64,000 nucleotides of DNA from Straminergon stramineum (Eukaryota > Streptophyta > Bryopsida > Hypnales > Calliergonaceae): contig OY987267.1 in assembly GCA_963920665.1 (NCBI GenBank), positions 744,001 through 808,000 of the forward strand, written 5' to 3'. The position numbers and the translations under genes were made by a program. The notes beneath the pieces were generated by a model. It ran no database searches. It saw only the letters and a list, made by a program, of their open reading frames with translations, and was not told where the DNA came from. Positions 49,139-62,000 of the stretch are shown piece by piece (the first letter of the stretch is position 1; each line of letters begins with the position of its first letter).

Positions 49139-49670
49139 CTTCCTCCATCCCAAAATGATCTTCCTATTGGACAAAGTATCCCTAATTAAGGCAAAAAATC
49201 ATATTTTTTCAAAAAAAATTTGCATGGCAAGTAGGGTTTGGTACACTCCTAGTGTCCTAAAAATTTTGAGTTTCGGAACCCTTGTCAAAGTGTAGTTTTG
49301 TAGTTTTGAAAAGTGGAATTTTGGGGGCATTTTTAAGGAGCACCATTGGGCACATAATTGTAGAGTGTGAGGTCATTGTTTTGTAGCCACTTAGTATAAG
49401 CCTAAGCCCGTGTGTGGACCTCTATATCATCTCCCAAAGCTTCATCTCCTTCAATCAAGAAACACTTGAAGAGATGCAAAAAATAAGGACGAAGAGTGTT
49501 GATTGACATCTTTAGTCATTTAATTTGTATTTTGATTGATGATTGTATAGATGGAAGGGAAACTATTGCTAGGAGTTGTTTTGTTAGTCCCAAGTAACAA
49601 TCAAAAGTCGAAGTTGACCAATTTTCAAGTCATAAAGTGCAATAGGAAGATCATTTTGGGACAGAGGGAG
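49139..49670. mobile_element. Stowaway-like (Tc1/mariner) MITE, 532 bp
   Basis: The left end CTTCCTCCATCCCAAAATGA and the reverse complement of the right end CTCCCTCTGTCCCAAAATGA match the Stowaway terminal consensus (CTCCCTCCGTCCC...). The pairing continues through ATCTTCCTATT. TA stands on both sides (49137-49138 and 49671-49672). The interior is non-coding. Confidence 0.88.
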
Positions 49671-50142
49671 TACTATTTATTGAAAATAATTTCTTATACA
49701 AGTTCCTACACCTCTTCATCACTCATTTGGTCAAGGTTGTTGCCTTCATGTCCCAATTTATGACCATTGTACTTGCTACCTTCATAGTAATCAGACTATT
49801 AGTAATAACTATGAACTCCTACAACCAAACTCTCCGTCCTCCAATTCATTGGACTCTTCATTATTCCGTCTTAATCACCTTAGTCCTAGGTATTGATTGT
49901 ATTGTATCAAAAAAATGGTTGGAACTATAGAGAATATCCAACTACTTGGTTAATGGAACAAATTTGTATTTATTATCCATTTTGGTGAAAGGTCTCTCAA
50001 ATAAATAAATTGAGCTATACATAGCATTTGATGCTCTTTATTTGATTGAAAAGGTAGTCACAAATTGCAATATGGATTGATGTCCTTGAATGCCTAATGC
50101 CCAAATGGATACATTCTAAATATTTCATTGTTCTCACCTTAA
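49671..50142. other. Intergenic, nothing recognised
   Basis: Short chance ORFs only. Confidence 0.5.
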
Positions 50143-50962
50143 CCCCTAACTGCCTAACTGACCATATATGGTCAATCTGAAATTTTAGGTTCATTTTGGG
50201 ATGGGCAGTTAAATTCCTAGGACCAGTTAAAAAAATTTTACAGGCAATTTCAAAGGTTCACTACTGAATTTTTTTATTTTTCACTGAAAAAAGTAAATAC
50301 TTGATTTTTTAGAGGTCCTCAAAGGCATATACGTATCTTTGTGGCAGAATAAAGCTTGCAAATTTTACTTGATTTCTTGGCTTTGAGCAAAGCTTGCCAA
50401 CCCGGGCTTGCCAATTTCACTTGATTTGAGATCTAAAAAATCATACTTATCCATTTGCTTTGAAAATGGTCCCAATGGAAAAATAAGGTATTTTCATGAT
50501 TTTCACCATTGAAAATTTAAACATGAAAATGTTGATTTGGAGATAATGGCGATTTCTACTTTAAAAAAAATTGCATTTCAACAATTGCAAAGTAGATTGT
50601 GTAATGAGTTTGATAGCTCTTCATTTGAACTTGAGTTTTTTGGAAGTGCATTTTAGTATGCTAACACAATTTATAGTCGATCATGTCACCTCTAATTCCA
50701 AAAGACTTTTATATACAAATTTCTGAAACATTGTGGAGAGGGGCAACATACTAAAAAAAGAAGAGATACATTTCTCTTGTTATAATCTCAAAACTCCTAC
50801 GCAATTTTGCACTCAAAATTGGCAGACATACTAATGAGAAAGCTCTTTAAACATCTATACGGTTAGATTTTGAAAAAAAAATTGCATCATTGGAGATAAC
50901 TATAAGCCTATGCTCTTTTTTCATAGTCAAAACACATTTGGAAAGGCTTAGGCACTTAGGGG
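50143..50962. mobile_element. TTAA-flanked MITE, copy G, 820 bp
   Basis: TTAA lies at 50139-50142 and 50963-50966. The left end is CCCCTAACTGCCTAACTG, and the right end in reverse complement is CCCCTAAGTGCCTAAGCC. The interior near 50855-50880 shares CTATACGGTTAGATTTTGAA with the family. Non-coding. Confidence 0.78.
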
Positions 50963-51273
50963 TTAACAAAGAGCACCTTCTTAGCTCACCTAACATTAAA
51001 AAGGACATTTTACTTAATCACAACATTGTACTCAAAGGGTTTTCTCATGCAAGTAGAAAACATAGATTTTGAATTAATTGTAGTTTGTAAAACCATACCT
51101 CAAGAATTATTTTCTTACAAGGTGTTAAAGGCTATTTAACAATTTCAATATCCCTATGATCCACTTACAGTTCATAGTCATGCTATAGTGCAAGTCTTTT
51201 TGGAGACACTTCTCAATTACAATTGGGTTGAGTTTAGTACCCTCTACCTTAGAACAAATCCCATTACAATGCA

Positions 51274-51579
51274 ATGGAACTCGAGAGATTTCATCAAGAT
51301 TTCACTGAGAAGTTGTACGGCCATAAGAACAAACATATGAAAACACGACACTTTGCACTTAAAAGAGTAGATGAGTATAAAGTGAGCTTCAAACAAGACA
51401 TGTCTAGTGGTCTAGCCTCAATAGTTCCACCAAAGAAGCATAGATTTTTTAGTGAATTTTCACTAGAAACAATACAAAATTTTATAGGGAATATTTGGCA
51501 AGATATTCTTCCTTTTGAAGTGGATGAAATCACTACATTGCTATCAAACCTTGGGACAATATCACTCCATTTTGGATGA
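51274..51579 (+). CDS. Hypothetical 101-codon ORF, doubtful
   Basis: Starts at an ATG and reads MELERFHQDFTEKL, then lysine-rich and phenylalanine-rich sequence. No domain recognised and no splice partner found. It lies between a MITE and the next gene and could be decayed transposon sequence. Included only because it is the longest clean frame in this gap. Confidence 0.15.
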   Translation: MELERFHQDFTEKLYGHKNKHMKTRHFALKRVDEYKVSFKQDMSSGLASIVPPKKHRFFSEFSLETIQNFIGNIWQDILPFEVDEITTLLSNLGTISLHFG

Positions 51580-51656
51580 ATGTACACTCTTCTAAATTTT
51601 CATCCATGTATAGCAAGTTTCATCCGTTTCCATGGATGTAAAAAGCTTCATCACTC

Positions 51657-51740
51657 CAGTGAAGATCGCTTATCTTCACTGCCCAAATGAAATTGAAAAA
51701 AAACCCTGCAGAGAAGAGCTAGAGTGATATTATAGAGGTC
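51657..51740 (+). promoter_or_regulatory. Candidate promoter of the EI24/RRT8-like gene
   Basis: CAGTGAAGAT-CGCTT-ATCTTCACTG at 51657-51681 is a 10 bp perfect inverted repeat. It contains a GATAA-type (I-box-like) core on the minus strand. ATATTATAGAGG near 51728-51740 could serve as a TATA box, about 255 bp before the start codon. Functional role is inferred. Confidence 0.35.
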
Positions 51741-51993
51741 AGTGTGTGTCGGCTCGTCCGTGGCTCCGTACCCAATTGATACGGATCCCAAATCTGAACC
51801 TCAAAAGAGCCTCGTTCACACAGGACCCCAGATTCTCCCAGCTGTAAGGAAGCCCCCCTTCGTCGGATTCCTGAAGTGTTTGCTCGCCATTTCCAATTGC
51901 GCGCGCTGGATTGCGAGGTTTCACGGGTTGCGAGGTTGCGCCGCGCGATAATTGAGAGTTGAATTTGAGCTTACTAGTCTTGCGACTTTCGCA

Positions 51994-52794
51994 ATGAGGG
52001 TCCCAGTGTGGATGTACCCGATCAAGGGCTTCTACTTCTTCTTCCGCAACGCGCACCGTCTCTGGCACCGCGTGGCGCGCTTCGTACTGGAAGTCGCCAT
52101 CGCCATCGGCGGACTCCTCTTCCTCCTCTTCCAGTTCACCTTCTCTCCACAACGTAGCCTCGTCTGGCGATTGCTTCCTCACTGGACAGGTACCCCTGTC
52201 GCCATCGCCCTCATCCTCCTTGAAACTGCGATCACCATCGTGGTGTTGTTCCAGTACCGCCTGGAGAGCGCACAACGAAAACTCTTCATTGATGTGCTTG
52301 CCATTCGGAAAGTGTCTGTGGAGGCCGCTTCCTCGGATGATCACTTGTGGCTGCAAGAAAGACTGATCCCGCAGCTGGTGGGGATCCCGTTGGAAGCGCC
52401 CATGAAGGGAGCCGCGAAGAAGCAGAAGCCCACGACGTACTTGAGCAAAATTCTAACCGAGGATGAGCATCCGATCTTGCATTTTCTTTTGACTCTGCCG
52501 CTGAATTTTGTGCCTGTGGTGGGGAATGCGATGTTCTGTTTTTTGAATTCGTTTCCGACGGCGATTAGCATGCATCATTACTACTATACGCAGATGAAGG
52601 GGCTGAGTAGTGAGGAATTTTCGGCGGTGGTGCATGCGAAGAAGGCGCAGTATCAGTCTTTTGGATTTGTGGCGTCTGCGTTTAGTCTGATTCCGGGGCT
52701 GGACATTATGTTGGTGCTCACGAACGCCGTGGGAGCCGCGTTGTGGGCTGCGGACATGGAGAAGACGCAGGGGAGCATCAAGACGAAGTACTGA
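51994..52794 (+). CDS. EI24-superfamily, RRT8/LDS-like membrane protein (intronless, 266 aa)
   Basis: A single open frame starts at ATG 51994 (MRVPVWMYPIKG). An upstream in-frame TTG is not needed. Hydrophobic segments lie at about 30-48 and 65-85. A conserved C-terminal block begins near residue 165: LTLPLNFVPVVGNAMFCFLN, then MKGLSSEEF and ALWAADMEK. Leu-Pro-Leu-Asn...P-V-V-G and the closing T-N-A-V-G-A-A-L-W-A are the pattern I know from fungal RRT8/LDS outer-spore-wall and lipid-droplet proteins of the EI24 superfamily. No catalytic site is apparent. The gene is GC-rich, with no intron, in a region where the other genes have four to ten exons. Function in plants is unknown to me. The family call is fairly confident, the biochemical role is not. 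Confidence 0.75.
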   Translation: MRVPVWMYPIKGFYFFFRNAHRLWHRVARFVLEVAIAIGGLLFLLFQFTFSPQRSLVWRLLPHWTGTPVAIALILLETAITIVVLFQYRLESAQRKLFIDVLAIRKVSVEAASSDDHLWLQERLIPQLVGIPLEAPMKGAAKKQKPTTYLSKILTEDEHPILHFLLTLPLNFVPVVGNAMFCFLNSFPTAISMHHYYYTQMKGLSSEEFSAVVHAKKAQYQSFGFVASAFSLIPGLDIMLVLTNAVGAALWAADMEKTQGSIKTKY

Positions 52795-53171
52795 TACTAT
52801 CATTTCACTGAGGTTTTTGAGGGCTTAGAGTCGTCCCGTTTGCTGTGAAAGTCTCAGAAAATGGGCTAGGAATCGGTAGTCATCGTCAATGGCAAAGGCG
52901 TGGAGTTGAGAACTGTACTGATACCATCATCTCACTGAGATTTTTAGGGTTTAGGGTCTTCTAATTTGCTTTGAAAGTCTCAGAAAATGCCCAAGTATAT
53001 AGTTAGTCATCCTCAATGGCCATATAGTTTAAGGCGTGGACTTCAGAACTATACTGATATTTTCATCTCACAAGTGGTTTAGGGTTTAGGGTCTTTCCAT
53101 TTGCTTTGAAAGTCTCAGAAAACGCCTAAGGAATTGGTTAGTCATAGATAAAGGCATGGCGTTCAGAACTG
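52788..53171 (+). repeat. Three ~130 bp tandem units beginning at the stop codon
   Basis: The units start at 52788, 52915 and 53051 with GTACTGATAC-like sequence. Each continues through ATCTCACTGAG, TTTAGGGTTTAGGGTCTT (units 2-3), TTTGCTTTGAAAGTCTCAGAAAA, GTTAGTCATC and AAGGCGTGGA. The TGA stop (52792-52794) of the preceding gene is part of unit 1. Related but weaker sequence continues to about 53360. Confidence 0.85.
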
Positions 53172-56100
53172 CTTAGCGTTGGGTTCAGAAGTTCAGAGAG
53201 TGTGCAGTTACAAGTGTTGTTTTAGGGGTTTCATTTTTCGGTTAAAAGCTAGGGGCATGGAAGGTCAATCTGAAGGTTTTTAGGATATAGGGTTTTCATT
53301 TGCTATTAAAGCCCCACACCACGCAACGCAACAACTCTCTGAATGCCCAAGTAATTGGTCACACGTCACCAATTACCTAATCGTTAGCTATCATGAATTT
53401 CAGAATTGCTCAGAATTGGTTTCAGAAATTCTGGCACTGTAAAGTTTGAGGTGTTTTTTTAGAAGTTTTTTCTTTCCTTTTTTCCTTTTTTTGGAGGGAT
53501 GTAGACCTAGAATTGACACTTCAAGCATTGAGCATAGTTGTAATTCAAATTGGATATATTGATGTTAGGAATTCAAAGAAGGTTTATGCACTGAAGAATG
53601 CATTACTGTATGCAAAAGTTATGAGGGTTTAAAGTCTTGTTTATAGATGACTTAAAACTAACATTAGAATAGATGTTTTGGTGGTGTGCATCGCCTTAAG
53701 CTATATTTATCCATTGTCTTAGATCTTGGGGTGCTAGTTTAGGATATATACATACCTTATAGGTAGAAGTTAGTGGAAATGGATAGTTCAATCTTGAGAG
53801 TGACATTGTGATAAGACTTGACAATAATGATGGCGAAATGATTTTGTCCTTGTCCATCTTCTCTTTGCAGATGGTCATTGAGTTGGTATGACAAGGAAGG
53901 CAAGTCATATGGTACTTTTGGTGCCTCGTCGTCTGGAGAGTCGTCATCTTTCAGCTAAGCTTCAGATGCAATGAATTGGAGGACATCAACTCACGAGCTA
54001 AAGAATGTTGAGACAAAAACTAAGGAAGTTTTTCCAATTCATCTTCTTTCAAGCATGCTTTTCAATGTGCACTACTAGATGAGTTATACCATTACGTGGA
54101 GTAGTATGCTCACAACTAATGTAAATTAGCCCCATTTGTATGTCTGGTGGATCCTTTCAACATTTTAGGATAATAATCAGCCAATAATGTAACTTGAAGT
54201 TATTTTATTTTTGGAAAAGTTAACTTATTCTCTCAATTGTGTTGGACTTAGATCTTGCTTGTAACAAAATAATGAGTCTTTGACTTGTTGAAGTACATTG
54301 GCGTTGTTGGTTGTTTGATGTGTGTTTTGTGTAATGAGAGGTCTTAATGGTTCATGCTTCCTTGCACATGTCTTGGTGGTCTTTGGTGGATTAGTTTTAA
54401 TATGTTGGATGTATCACATCTCAAGTTGGATTCTTGGTAATGGAATTCTTGGTAATTGTGGTAATTCATATTCATATTTTGCATTATTTTTAAGATTACT
54501 GAGGAATGTGTGAGGATTTGATCATGAAAGTTTGTGTTGGATTGCTTGTATATGGTAGGCTTTCTTGTACAATTCCAAAAGTGTTGTGGAAGCTTGTAAA
54601 CTTGACATGGCTATGAATCTTGGGGGCCTTGCAAAATGGAGATTTTAGTTAGAAACAACACTTGTAGAATTCAATTGCATGAATGAAAATTCAATTTCTG
54701 AGAATTGTATGGTCACATCATGTACTAAAAAATTTCTAATCCTAAAGTTCATCTTAGCAAAGCACCAAAACTTAGACCAATGTTGCCTATAAATCAAGCA
54801 CCTATGTTAGAAAGCGTAAGCAATGAGCTCCCTTAATGGTGTATTCACTAGTGGTACATGTTTTCTTTTGTCAAATATTCAAATAATTCTCAAGTAAATA
54901 ATTATTATGATATTCCATTTTTATAAATGGTTCTTTTGTAAAATAGTAAGTTACAATTTTATGGGTGATATATTGAAAATTTTAAAATTCTAAGAAATGA
55001 AAAATAGCAGTACATTGCAATATTAAAACTAGTGACCATATCATGCAAATGGACACTTCATATTACCAAGACTTACATTGCTACATAAAGCTTAGAAATT
55101 TAAATTCTAACATTCAAGGGCTAATTCCATTCTATAGATGATTATTCGGGCAATAAATGTTAGAAGCTCCTCAAAATGAAGTGTTTGGACAATATTAAAT
55201 TTTGTAGGTAAAAGTAAAAAGCCTTTGGCGGACAGACAACTTTAGTGCATAGCCATCAAGGCCAACAACCTTTAGAAGCAAACATCTAAAGAATCAAAAA
55301 CAAAAATGATACAAAAATAATGAAAAGGTACAAATTCATTTATTTAAAAGTACTATATGCATGTGGTGGACACCTTGTTGTTTGTTCAAATAGACGACCC
55401 AAAAGGTCCAATAGACAGTCTTTCAATGTAGAAAAAAATCAACCTTTGAACACTAGAGATAATTGAAATTGGGAATGACATTGAATAGCATGTTGGAGTT
55501 AAAAACTTCGTGGGAGGTAAAATACGTTGCTAGGAGGAGAAAAGTGTTTGTCATATAGCAACTCTTGAAGTGCAGGAAGACAAACCATTTTGTCTCATAC
55601 TCTTTTGTAGGCCAAGAGCAAGCCTAACTTGAAAACATACCTCCATTTTCATGCCAACTCCCATTTGTAGGCTAGTCTAACAAACAAATCATCCATTTTG
55701 CAAGTCCGTTGGGGCAGTTTTTCAAGCCGGCTTGAACAAGTCATCCATTTTACAAGATGGGTAGGAATGTTATAAAGAACCATTCGATTAGTGAAGTTTG
55801 ACATCTTGAACTTCTTTGAAATTTGCATAAAAACAATGGATGTTCCACATCTTGTTCAAATGTAATTCATACGCTTTGATGTCAATAGCATTTTAAAATC
55901 TTTATTGATTTAAATTGAAAGCATTTTAACAGGAAATCTAGATTTGACATTCATTGACAAATACTCAAACAATGAATTATAAGAGTTGGATATCACTATT
56001 GCACTTGTATCATCAAGAGGACTAAAAAAATGTCTACCTAGCTAGTGCCAAAGGTTGTCCACTAGTCTACCCATCTACTATCTAAGATTGTCTATTGTTT

Positions 56101-56538
56101 ATAATCTCGAGTCAGCTTGCACATCTCCCTCCAAAGAAAAATGCTCTTTGTTATCCACCACCTTTTGGACTTTTTGTCCACCTGTTTGCCAATTTGTTGT
56201 CTATAGTTGTTAACCAACTTACTTGGGATAAATTGCCATTTAATTCTAGTGGACTTTGTTGGTGAACATTTTAGGCATTTGTCCTTCATATATAATGTGC
56301 CATAAATGAACAACTCTATTTACATTTTGGTGAACCTCATGTTTCAATGTTTGTATAATTTTTTTCATAAATAAAAAAATATATTATCCCCCATAGGTGA
56401 CTTTCAATTAAATTGGAAATACCTATTACCAACCACTTAAAGAATTTTGCATATTCAAACTTAGAAGCAACATATAATACTATTTTGACATAATTGTTTT
56501 TTGAAAATTCATGATTTTCAATTACCAACTATAAATTT

Positions 56539-56578
<40 letters not shown>

Positions 56579-58078
56579 GTGTACTTTGACTTTTTGAAAT
56601 TCTACTTCATAGTGTACCCTAAATTTTTGGCATTCATATAGATATTTAGAACATTTTGGACTACTTGCATTTAGATGTTCTTAAGATAGGTGTAGAATTC
56701 AAGTTGGTTTTATGCACTTCTACCTTGTAGACATTTACCTTGAAATTTTTTACCCTTTATGTTCATTTTCTATGATTCTATGTAGGTAAGATTGAGTTGA
56801 TGATGGGTAACCATACCATATATCACTAAATTTTCTAAGACGCCACCAAAATCAAATGTCTAATTGACATTTAACATTTGGTGTTGGTTTTATTGACATC
56901 TAGAGTTGATAGCATTAAGGTGGAGCAACTATTTCCATCATTTTAATACCTCTAGGATGAAGGGATAGTCTAGATTTCCCCAAAATGCAAAGATGTATCA
57001 TAAAATGCATTTTACAAGAAAAATTTAATGATGCCTTTCAAAAAAAAGTTGTAAAATATAGATAATATCCATGAGTTTATATCAATTGCTATATTAATTT
57101 ATATGTTTCAATAAAATTTGAAACCAAGAATTGAAAGTTCTCTAAAATTGACTAAAAATTGAATATTGTAATTTTCACACGATTTTTTTCTTTGAGTCCA
57201 AAATGTTATGATTTATACTTTACTTATTAATTGTAGTCATTTTTGAAAGGTCATTTTTTCAACTAAAAAAGGTAGTTTTTAAGGTCAGACATACTTATGT
57301 CCTTTGAACTATTGATATTTGCATAAGAAAGTTACAAAAACCAATTCCATTCAAATGTAAAAGAATTATTAGAAAAACCTAAAAATATTTAGATGAACAA
57401 TAAAACAAAGATTGCATGTACTCAAGAGATGTATCCATTCAATTGTTCAAAATTCAAATATCTAGTACTTTTGGAGTTAAGCAACTTCACATACTTTGAA
57501 GTGGAATCAAGACACGGCAATTGAAAAATTTTGGAATCTTCAAGAAATAATTGATAATTTTCTAAATATGTATGAATATGAACAAACTTGTGAAGTTCAA
57601 ATATATGATTTATCCCAAATCACTTTTTGCATTCACATAAATAAACTATATAGTTTGAACTTTTTATATCTAAATGTTCTCAAAATCAGTTTAGGATTAT
57701 TATGGTAGGTTCTATCTTGATAGCAATGGTGTATAAGTGTTTACAATTTTTATTACCAAATTAAATATCCATACCTTAAGCTAGGCTATTTGTTTTGTTT
57801 TGTTTATTATGTTGAGTTGTCTTGAACCATACATCCCTTAATCATGTTCTTGGTACCATCAAAAAGCCTTTGACAAGGAGGGATGCATAGGCCTTGTTTC
57901 GTGGTGTCTAAGCCTACAATATAAAAGGTATTGAATTTCAAAGGATTTTTTTATTCAAAAAATTAGAAAAATTATTTTAACTCTGACAATTATTGTGGCA
58001 ATGGTACATGGCACACTAGTCATATTTGAAGTACTAGTTTGAACCCTCTAACAAGTTTGCATCCACTCTATGTTTTAA
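53172..58078. other. Gene-free 4.9 kb
   Basis: AT-rich, with chance ORFs of at most 83 codons. An (AT)17 run is listed separately. No motif, transposon end or RNA gene recognised. Confidence 0.5.
56543..56576. repeat. (AT)17 microsatellite
   Basis: Uninterrupted 34 bp AT run, the same length as the TA run at 24317. Confidence 0.95.
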
Positions 58079-58828
58079 CCCCTAATGCTCCAACATCCAT
58101 TCTCTGAATGACGAACAACAATCAAATTGTATGTCAAGTTTCATCTTCATTACTAAAAGTCATCATAATTTGTACAAATACTTTATCCAATTGTCCTATC
58201 TAATGATGGGATTTGGTGTTACTAGAGTATGTATTTTCCTAAAATTACAAGTGTGCAAATGTATCAAGTAGTTGACCAAGCCAAAATTGCATTGACCTTA
58301 GTTCAAAATTGGATTTGCAAAAATGAAGTCATAGATTTTTAGAACACAAAAATTTCAGAAAACCACCATCTCAAGATTAACCCCTGAGTGTCACAAAGAG
58401 ACCGATGTAAGTGAGTAGTTTTTTTCATTGGATCTAGAAAATCCAGAATAATTTGAAAACTACTCAATTACAAAAGTTTTTAGAGTTGAGCTTTGAAACC
58501 AACTTACTAATGAGTATGATTAGGCCAAATATAAGAGAGTTTTGATGCACAAGTTTACACATTTCAAATCCATCCAAACAAATTTTACTCAAAAAATGAT
58601 AATATTTCACCTGTAACCGAATTTAGAAGGAATTTTGAAATTTCCCTTTCAAAATTTATAAAAAATATTGGTAATAGCATTGGTGAATCTAACCATACAG
58701 ATGGAATCTAATACTCAAAATCTACAACTTTTAGTTGTATGTGAATTCCAAAATATTCTTCCAAATAGTACTTTATGATGATTTTTTCAAATCGTGAATT
58801 CTGGATAACACTCTAGACGTTTAGGTGT
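58079..58828 (+). mobile_element. TTAA-flanked MITE, copy H, 750 bp
   Basis: TTAA lies at 58075-58078 and 58829-58832. The left end is CCCCTAATGCTCCAACATCC. The body aligns in inverted orientation with copy F (31682-32254). It has about 180 bp more, bounded by an internal TTAACCCCTGAG at about 58379, which may be a nested piece. Non-coding. Confidence 0.78.
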
Positions 58829-59010
58829 TTAACACAAAAATTAAGACAGGGACATTGATAAAAAGTTATTACCAATTCTCAAATCCAAAAAAAATAACTA
58901 GCGCTTTGCTTTAATGCCAAACAAGTACTTATTTTCGGTTTCCCAACTTGGAACTGGACATCCCATATGCTCAAAAACATCTCACAATAGTCCAGGAAAA
59001 AAAATTTATC

Positions 59011-62000
59011 TCAAATTAATCTCATTCCAGCAATCCGAATGTTACGGGAGATTATATATTGGACAAGGGCGTAAACCATACCTAAGCAAGCTAAGAATCT
59101 GATGCTAACGATATCAGTGATAATGGCTGCCGGTAGGTTCATTGGCGTCGTCAAAAGCAGCAACATGTCTGATTGTTTGAGATAATTCCACATAAACCTA
59201 TTGAACAAAAAGTGGTTTGGCGTGGTAAGGCCTAGAAGGATGATGTTCTTCACAAGGTAAAAGAGCCCAGGCCCACCTGTCTGCAACCCCCAGTCGGAGC
59301 TGTGGTAGCCATGCCATACCTCGATCCACAATCGATACCCTGCAGACAAGATCAGATAACCAGACACTGTTGCAGTCAAAGGGAAGTACCGCTGCCGGTC
59401 CCCGAAACCTGTCAACAAGTTGGCATCCTGATTCAGGAGCAATAAAATCGGAGCAAGGATGACGATGGCTCGGTCAGAGCCTCCTGTGAGGTGAAGGTTG
59501 AGGATTAAGCAAATGCCAAAACACAGCAAAGTTGAAACGTTGCCAATGGTTGCCATCCACGCGCCCTCGGCAGAAAGCTTCTTCACACTGAACGCATTCG
59601 TCGACGAAGGCTTGCGCTGCTGGGACAGGCGATACTTGGGTCCGTGACCTGCCACCACCCTCTCCGAAATCTTATCTGCTATGATTGATGCTAGTTTCAC
59701 CTTGATTTCAAACGCAATCGCCATAAAGATTGCAGCGTAAAGCCCCAACAAGGATACTCTTGAGCCCTCCAGGGCAAAGAGAGTGATGTAATTATCCTCG
59801 CTGCCAGCGCGGTCTCCAGTTTGGAATCTCAACTGCCCCTCGGCTAAATAAATGATTGGACAAAGCCCAACCAAGATTCCAAACACCCACGGCAGGAGTC
59901 GAGGACTCGTTGCTGATGGCAAGTGAGTGAAGACCAGGAAGACAGAAGCGCAAGCCATTGCTGCTACAAGCAGAACATGCAAGAGAGCAGCCTGCAAGAA
60001 ATATTGTGCGCATAAATAAACACCCGTGCTAACCCCCATGCCCACTGCATACACAAACCGAAGCTCCACCACGTCTTGAATTGGGATTGCTGAAGTCAGA
60101 GCCGCGAGGGAGGCCATGATGGTTATGATGAGAAGCCACGTCGGCCATGTAGGTGTGTCCGCTGCAGCTCCATAAATGGCAATACTATCAGCAGTCCTTT
60201 CTGGCATATGAGCCTTGTCCCACCAGAATGTCCAAGCCTCGGGCACCGGAGGCTGCATGATTATGAACAAGAATCCCACCGAAATCACAAGAACCAACGC
60301 CCTCTTGACACTCTGCGTCAACAAGCACAACCATGTCAGAGAATGAAAAATATTCCTCGAAATCAAAGCTTCTAAATACGTCCACAAGACCCATTACAAA
60401 ATGTGACAACCAAAGTCGAATCAATACAGAACACGCCTTAACAACATAAATACTACCAATGTACTCCAGGATGCTTCAAATCCGCATCATAGGCAGAACA
60501 TTCACAGTTCATGGTCAAGAAGTCGTTTGCACGATGACGGAGGCACGTAACCTCAAAACACAGAAAGTATCAGGCAGACGAAGATAGAAAAATAAAGTAA
60601 AGAATACAGGCAGCACACTACAATGATCAGCGCACTAACAAAACAATAAATGTAGCAGTTCTTAATTCGTCTCAAGCTCAGATTAAATAGCTCAGACGAC
60701 TCAACGAACTCTGCATATCTTTCTCTGCATCTAGTGATATATCCGACTCCATAGCAGAGAGCTGGAAGTAGGCTAATCACGACGCACTCCTTCGTCAATA
60801 AAACATCAAGCACAATGACGACCCAACCCGTGTACATATGAATAACAAACTAGACAGCTGTAGCAGTTCTTAATTCGTCTTAGGCTCAGGTTAAATAGCT
60901 CAGACGACTCAACGAACTCTGCAAATCTTTCTCTGCATCTTGTGATGTATCCCACTCCATCGCAGCGCTGGAAGTAGGCTAATCACGATGCATTCTCTTC
61001 CCTCTCCGCCCACTAGCAGAACTGCTCCATGCTTGAGTAAATTATCAAAAGCACAAAATAAAATTTCCGACAAAGTCTTCCAGTAATCATCCAAATGTAG
61101 ACAACCAGAAGCTCGTCACAGTGCGGATATTTACTAGCATCACAAGATTGTGCGTGGGATTATGCTGATGATAAATACCTGTACATGGGAGAAATGCTGC
61201 GTGACGATTGGAGCACTTGCAATACCTGCCGCCAGGATTAAGCTGCCCAAAATCAATCCGTCTGACGGAGAAACTCCTGTCCACCATTGTATAGCTTCGA
61301 ATATAGTAAAGCGACAAAGCCAAACTGATATGCCTACAACCGCAGCATTAGCCACTCCTTGCCATGGCTTCATCCTGAATCCCCCCTTCACTCCGCCCCT
61401 GCAAACAACGCCCATACGACAATATCAAAATCCAAACCAGAAGCTGAGAAGCAGTCCTCAGCCTAATGAGTAGAATGATACAGCAAATCAACCATGAAGT
61501 ACGCAATCCTTGACTGAAGTCACAATAGACCATCAATTTGGAACTCTAGCTCTCCTTCGAATCCAAAATAGCGAAAACAACGTATTGAACTGCAATACAT
61601 TGGTGCTCTCAGAGCACGGAATTCCAAACGATCATGGAAGAAGAAGCGTATGCTTGGAAATTACAGACACCAACAAAAAAGAAAAGGATGAGAGTAAATA
61701 CTTGTAAAGTAAGAGTGGAGGTGTAACTGCAAGAAGCAGCAAAGCAGCCGCCCACACGACATGCGGTGAACTCAGGAACAGCATTGAGAGCTTCGACAAA
61801 TAGAGGCATATCATCAGCCAATAGGACACTGAGCTGATCCTCCTATCGGTTGATAAGCGATGCACCAGCACCAGCCCCAGCACTGTCGTGAAAACAACCA
61901 TGTAACTTGGATACACCACATCATCGTCCATTGAAAAATAGTAGATACTCGTAAAATTATACAACCGGTTCTCCAAATGACACACTATCAGAGCGTGAGC

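Noticed and set aside
51739..52356. 205-codon minus-strand ORF opposite the EI24/RRT8-like gene
   Set aside because: Acidic antisense shadow of a GC-rich coding exon. The plus-strand frame has clear family motifs.
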